34,902 nt of DNA from a delta proteobacterium ML8_F1 (lineage in GTDB: Bacteria > Bacillota > Clostridia > Peptostreptococcales > Acidaminobacteraceae): assembly GCA_002029975.1 (NCBI GenBank), contig LQBE01000014.1, positions 47,574 through 82,475 on the forward strand. Direction: 5' to 3'. The notes beneath the pieces are model-generated. The model ran no database searches, was not told the DNA's origin, and worked only from the letters and a program-made list of their open reading frames with translations. Positions 31,705 through 34,902 of the stretch are shown here, in pieces. Every line of letters begins with the position of its first letter. Positions within the stretch are counted from its first letter, which is position 1. The translations under genes and the position numbers were made by a program.

Positions 31705-33231
31705 TTGGGAAAAGTGGTTATCGATGGCAGTTCCTTGACCCTTGATGATATCATCAAGGTTGCCCGCAAAGGGTTTGAAGTTGGCATCAGTGACGAAGCC
31801 AGGGAAAGGGTGGTCTTCTGCAGAAAAAAGGTAGACCAGTATGTGGAAGAGGACCGGACAATCTACGGCATTACCACTGGCTTTGGAAAATTTTCAGATA
31901 TCAATATTGACCACGAAGAAACCAAAGACCTGCAGAAAAACCTGATTATGAGCCATGCCTGCGGCGTTGGTGATTTCTTTGAAGATGAGGTGGTGCTGAC
32001 CATCATGCTCCTCAGGGCCAATGCCCTGGCCAAGGGCAATTCAGGGGTGAGACTCGGCACCCTGGAGAGCCTGGTTGAGTTGATCAACCGGCGGGTGCTT
32101 CCCAGGATTCCGGAAAAGGGTTCTCTTGGAGCCAGTGGCGATCTGGCCCCTCTTGCCCATATGGTCCTGACTTTGATCGGGCTGGGAGAGGCGAAATACC
32201 AAGATGAAGTCATGGATTCGAGTTCAGCTCTTGAAAAGGCGGGTCTTGAGGCAGTGGTTCTGACCTCCAAGGAGGGTCTCGCTTTAATCAACGGCACCCA
32301 GGTGCTCACCGCCGTGGGGGCTCTGGCACTCATTGACGGTCTCATGCTCAGTTCCCTGGCGGATGTCTCGGCAGCCCTTTCCATGGAAGCCCTCAGCGGC
32401 ATCACGGATGCTTTTGACGCCAGGGTCCACGCCCTCAGACCCCATCCCGGACAAATGGATGGGGCGGCCAATCTCCTGAAAATCCTGGAGGGGTCGAAAA
32501 ACACCACCAGGCAGGGAGAAATCAGGGTTCAGGACGCCTATTCCCTGAGGTGTGTCCCCCAGATCCACGGGGCCACCAGAGATGCCCTCACCCATATCAG
32601 AGAAAAGGTTGAAATCGAAATCAATGCGGTCACCGACAATCCCATCATATTTCCCGAGGATGACTACGCCATTTCAGGAGGCAACTTTCATGGACAGCCC
32701 ATGGCGCTGGCCTTTGATTACCTGGGAATCGCCCTTGCCGAGCTGGCCAATTCCTCCGAAAGAAGACTGGAGCGGCTGGTGAATCCGGCGCTGAGTGAGC
32801 TCCCGGCCTTTTTGACCCCCCATGGGGGACTCAATTCAGGGTTCATGATTGTCCAGTACACAGCGGCGGCCCTCGTATCCGAGAATAAAATTCTGGCCCA
32901 TCCGGCCAGTGTGGATTCCATCCCCTCCTCCGCCAATCAGGAAGATCACGTGTCCATGGGCACCATAGCCGCCCGCAAGGCCAGGGATATTCTCGACAAT
33001 TCCCTCAAAGTCATCGGTCTTGAAATGCTGACAGCCTGCCAGGCTATCGATTTGGCGGGTCACAGTGAAGGGCTGGGTGCCGGCACCCGAATTGCGTATG
33101 ATATGATCAGAAATCAGGTCAAAAGCCTTGAAGAAGACCGGGTGATGTACTATGATATCAACAAAGTTGTCAATCTGATCCAGTCCCACGAAATGTTTGA
33201 GGCGGTGTCAAGGCAGGTTGATTTGAAGTAG
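31705..33231 (+). CDS. hutH: histidine ammonia-lyase (TTG start)
   Basis: The 508-residue enzyme deaminates histidine to urocanate. The MIO cofactor triad Ala143-Ser144-Gly145 is in GSLGASGDLAPLAH, at the usual position. Other motifs are YGITTGFGKFSD, NGTQVLTAVGALA, QDAYSLRCVPQIHGA and VTDNPIIF. Translation should start at TTG 31705 behind GAGGAGGG (31691-31698); no ATG is better placed. It is separated from other hut genes in this window, so urocanate use must be encoded elsewhere. Confidence 0.93.
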   Translation: MGKVVIDGSSLTLDDIIKVARKGFEVGISDEARERVVFCRKKVDQYVEEDRTIYGITTGFGKFSDINIDHEETKDLQKNLIMSHACGVGDFFEDEVVLTIMLLRANALAKGNSGVRLGTLESLVELINRRVLPRIPEKGSLGASGDLAPLAHMVLTLIGLGEAKYQDEVMDSSSALEKAGLEAVVLTSKEGLALINGTQVLTAVGALALIDGLMLSSLADVSAALSMEALSGITDAFDARVHALRPHPGQMDGAANLLKILEGSKNTTRQGEIRVQDAYSLRCVPQIHGATRDALTHIREKVEIEINAVTDNPIIFPEDDYAISGGNFHGQPMALAFDYLGIALAELANSSERRLERLVNPALSELPAFLTPHGGLNSGFMIVQYTAAALVSENKILAHPASVDSIPSSANQEDHVSMGTIAARKARDILDNSLKVIGLEMLTACQAIDLAGHSEGLGAGTRIAYDMIRNQVKSLEEDRVMYYDINKVVNLIQSHEMFEAVSRQVDLK

Positions 33232-33239
33232 GAGGATGT

Positions 33240-33416
33240 ATGATTACCAAAGAGTTGATCGATAAAATCAATTTTTATGCCAACAAGGCTAAGACTGAAG
33301 GGCTTTCCGAGGAAGAGAAGCAAGAGCAGGAACGCCTCAGGGGAGAGTACCTGAAGCACTTCAGAAAGAGATTCAGAAAGCAGCTGGACAATATTGACAT
33401 TGAAATAATTGACTAG
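33240..33416 (+). CDS. DUF896 (UPF0291/YnzC-like) small protein
   Basis: This 58-residue ORF starts at ATG 33240 behind an AGGAGGA site and has the family pattern: KELIDKINFYANKAKTEGLS, EEEKQEQERLRGEYL and FRKQLDNIDI. Relatives such as YnzC form a short helical hairpin; the function is unknown, and one member is linked to the SOS response in Bacillus. It follows hutH by 8 bp and is followed by a terminator made from its own stop codon region, so it probably shares the hutH transcript. Confidence 0.9.
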   Translation: MITKELIDKINFYANKAKTEGLSEEEKQEQERLRGEYLKHFRKRFRKQLDNIDIEIID

Positions 33417-33436
33417 GCAGGGAAACCTGCCTTTTT
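33415..33436 (+). terminator. terminator after DUF896 gene
   Basis: GGCAGG (33416-33421) pairs with CCTGCC (33426-33431) around GAAA, then TTTTT. The stop codon overlaps the stem base. Confidence 0.9.
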
Positions 33437-33448
33437 AATTGACTTTTT

Positions 33449-33478
33449 TTGACACAAGGGATATCTTATAGGTATAAA
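33449..33478 (+). promoter_or_regulatory. promoter of the M18 aminopeptidase gene
   Basis: TTGACA (33449-33454) and TATAAA (33473-33478) are spaced 18 bp. Confidence 0.7.
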
Positions 33479-33502
33479 AAAAAAATTATATGGAGGCTTT
33501 GG

Positions 33503-34894
33503 ATGAGTGAGACAAGCTTTGGAAAAAAGAGCGCCTGGCTGTCCCTGGAGGCTGATGAAAGAGACCGGGTCTTCTCACTGGGAGAGGAATACAAATATTT
33601 CATTGATACGGCGAAAACGGAGAGAGAAGCCGCCGCACTGATTGCACAGATGGCTGCGGCAGAGGGATATTTTCCCCTGGAGGATTATTTGTCGAAGCAG
33701 CGGACCCTTGGACCCGGGGAAAAAATTTACGCCCTCAACAAGCATAAATCCGTGATTCTCTTTGTCATGGGACAAGAGCCACTGGAAAAAGGCATGCGAA
33801 TTGTAGGGGCCCATATCGATTCCCCGAGACTCGACCTCAAACCAGTTCCCGTCTATGAAGACACTGACCTGTGTCTGATGAAAACCCATTATTACGGCGG
33901 CGTCAAAAAATACCAGTGGACGTCGATGCCCCTGGCTCTGCACGGGGTTATTGTCAAAGGCGACGGGACAAAGCTGGAGGTTGCCATTGGCGAGGGGGAA
34001 GAAGATCCTGTATTTTACATCAGTGACCTGCTGCCCCATCTGGCCAAGGACCAGATGCAAAAGAAGGCTTCCGAGTTCATTGAAGGGGAGGACCTCAACC
34101 TGCTGGTCGGCAACATCCCCCTTGACGGGGATGAGAAGCAGCCGGTGAAGGCCGGGATTCTGGAAATTCTCAAGCAGACCTACCATATCGATGAAAAGGA
34201 TTTTCTTTCGGGAGAATTTGAGGTCGTGCCGGCGGGGAAGGCGCGGGATGTGGGATTTGACCGGTCCATGATTTCAGGTTACGGGCATGATGACAGGGTC
34301 TGTTCCTTTGCCGGCGTGAAGGGGATGCTTGACATCGAGACTCCGAAGTTCACTGCCGTGGGCATGTTCATGGACAAGGAAGAGGTGGGCTCTAAGGGCA
34401 ATACCGGTTCCGAGTCAAAGTTTTTTGAAAACGTGGTTGCGGAATTGATCAATCTGCAGGAAGAGGACTACTCCGATCTTTATCTGAGACGGGCCTTCAT
34501 GGAAACCAGGGTTTTGTCGGCGGACGTCAATGCGGCCTTTGACCCGGGCTTTAAAAGTGTCTACGACAAGAGCAACACCGGATTTCTGGGCGGCGGTCTC
34601 CAGGTGACCAAATATACCGGTTCAAGAGGGAAAAGCGGCTGCAGTGACGCCAATGCAGAGTTTCTGGCCGAGGTGGCGAAGCTGTTCGATGACCACCAGG
34701 TCACCTGGCAGACTGGCGAACTGGGCAAGGTGGACCAGGGGGGTGGCGGTACAATTGCCTATATCCTGGCCAATCTGGGGGCCGAGGTGGTGGATTGCGG
34801 TATTCCGCTGCTCAGTATGCACGCTCCCTATGAACTGCTGAGCAAGGTGGATCTGTATATGGCCTACAAAGGCTATCGGGCGTTTTTAGGCTAA
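33503..34894 (+). CDS. M18 family zinc aminopeptidase
   Basis: The 463-residue enzyme releases N-terminal residues from peptides in the cytosol. Metal and catalytic residues are His104 and Asp106 in GAHIDSPRLD, Glu293 and Glu294 in MDKEEVGS, and His440 in MHAPYELL. The motif HYYGGVKKYQW is typical. The frame is open from 33449, which is inside the promoter, but GGAGG at 33492-33496 fixes ATG 33503. The A-run after the stop (34893 on) is probably the start of a terminator cut by the window edge. Confidence 0.93.
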   Translation: MSETSFGKKSAWLSLEADERDRVFSLGEEYKYFIDTAKTEREAAALIAQMAAAEGYFPLEDYLSKQRTLGPGEKIYALNKHKSVILFVMGQEPLEKGMRIVGAHIDSPRLDLKPVPVYEDTDLCLMKTHYYGGVKKYQWTSMPLALHGVIVKGDGTKLEVAIGEGEEDPVFYISDLLPHLAKDQMQKKASEFIEGEDLNLLVGNIPLDGDEKQPVKAGILEILKQTYHIDEKDFLSGEFEVVPAGKARDVGFDRSMISGYGHDDRVCSFAGVKGMLDIETPKFTAVGMFMDKEEVGSKGNTGSESKFFENVVAELINLQEEDYSDLYLRRAFMETRVLSADVNAAFDPGFKSVYDKSNTGFLGGGLQVTKYTGSRGKSGCSDANAEFLAEVAKLFDDHQVTWQTGELGKVDQGGGGTIAYILANLGAEVVDCGIPLLSMHAPYELLSKVDLYMAYKGYRAFLG

Positions 34895-34902
34895 AAAAAA
34901 AA

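Noticed and set aside
1-34902. CRISPR arrays, tRNA, rRNA or prophage genes
   Set aside because: No regularly spaced repeats, cloverleaf-like segments or phage structural genes were seen by reading; a covariance search would settle the RNA question.

Overview
The window looks like chromosome of an anaerobic, low-to-mid GC Firmicute, most likely a member of the Clostridia. The reasons are strong AGGAGG-type ribosome binding sites, some GTG and TTG starts, good sigma-A style promoter boxes, many intrinsic terminators, and a gene set (M18 aminopeptidase, HutH, bactofilin with an M23 peptidase, NifX-like and ferredoxin proteins, a DUF896 protein) that fits fermentative Firmicutes. The species cannot be named from the sequence alone. 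No rRNA, tRNA, CRISPR array or prophage was seen.

Layout. 1-2627: lipoprotein, permease and ATPase genes of a NitT/TauT-type ABC importer, facing an MFS transporter (2628-3860). 3980-6002: a cupin protein, a DUF2177 membrane protein, a YdcZ/DMT protein and a nitroreductase. 6140-6891: a NifX-like protein and a double-cluster ferredoxin. 6997-8745: ArsR regulator, ArsP-type permease and a small thioredoxin-like protein, with a clear promoter. 8790-10444 (minus): a HAD phosphatase and a CoA-type Nudix hydrolase around a gene-poor stretch. 10702-11980: a UPF0316 membrane protein facing a TIM-barrel isomerase-like protein. 12038-16956: a seven-gene folate operon, pabA-pabB-pabC-folE-folP-folB-folK, which covers p-aminobenzoate synthesis and most of the pterin branch up to dihydropteroate. 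17002-18973 (minus): hflK and hflC. 19052-20119: a YihY/BrkB membrane protein facing a small membrane protein.

20220-27199 is the most unusual part. A 1628-residue protein combines an HD phosphohydrolase-like domain, a long helical middle, a NadD-like nucleotidyltransferase domain, a possible GNAT domain and a type I phosphoribosyltransferase-like domain. It is tightly coupled to a lactate/malate dehydrogenase-fold protein that has lost key catalytic residues, and to a flavodoxin-fold protein with a cysteine cluster. A near-perfect 27-bp dyad lies upstream. The three genes look like a dedicated nucleotide or dinucleotide pathway that I cannot match to a described system.

27208-29448 (minus): a TtcA-like tRNA thiolase, a bactofilin and an M23 peptidase. 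29545-31506: a complete IS1634-family insertion sequence bracketed by a perfect 53-bp direct repeat. This fits the very long target duplications known for IS1634, and the duplication keeps the M23/bactofilin promoter intact. 31705-34894: histidine ammonia-lyase behind a palindrome-overlapped promoter, a 58-residue DUF896 protein, and an M18 aminopeptidase that ends at the window edge.

A recurring design feature is that converging gene pairs share hairpin terminators whose stems or loops contain the stop codons, so intergenic space is almost nil.
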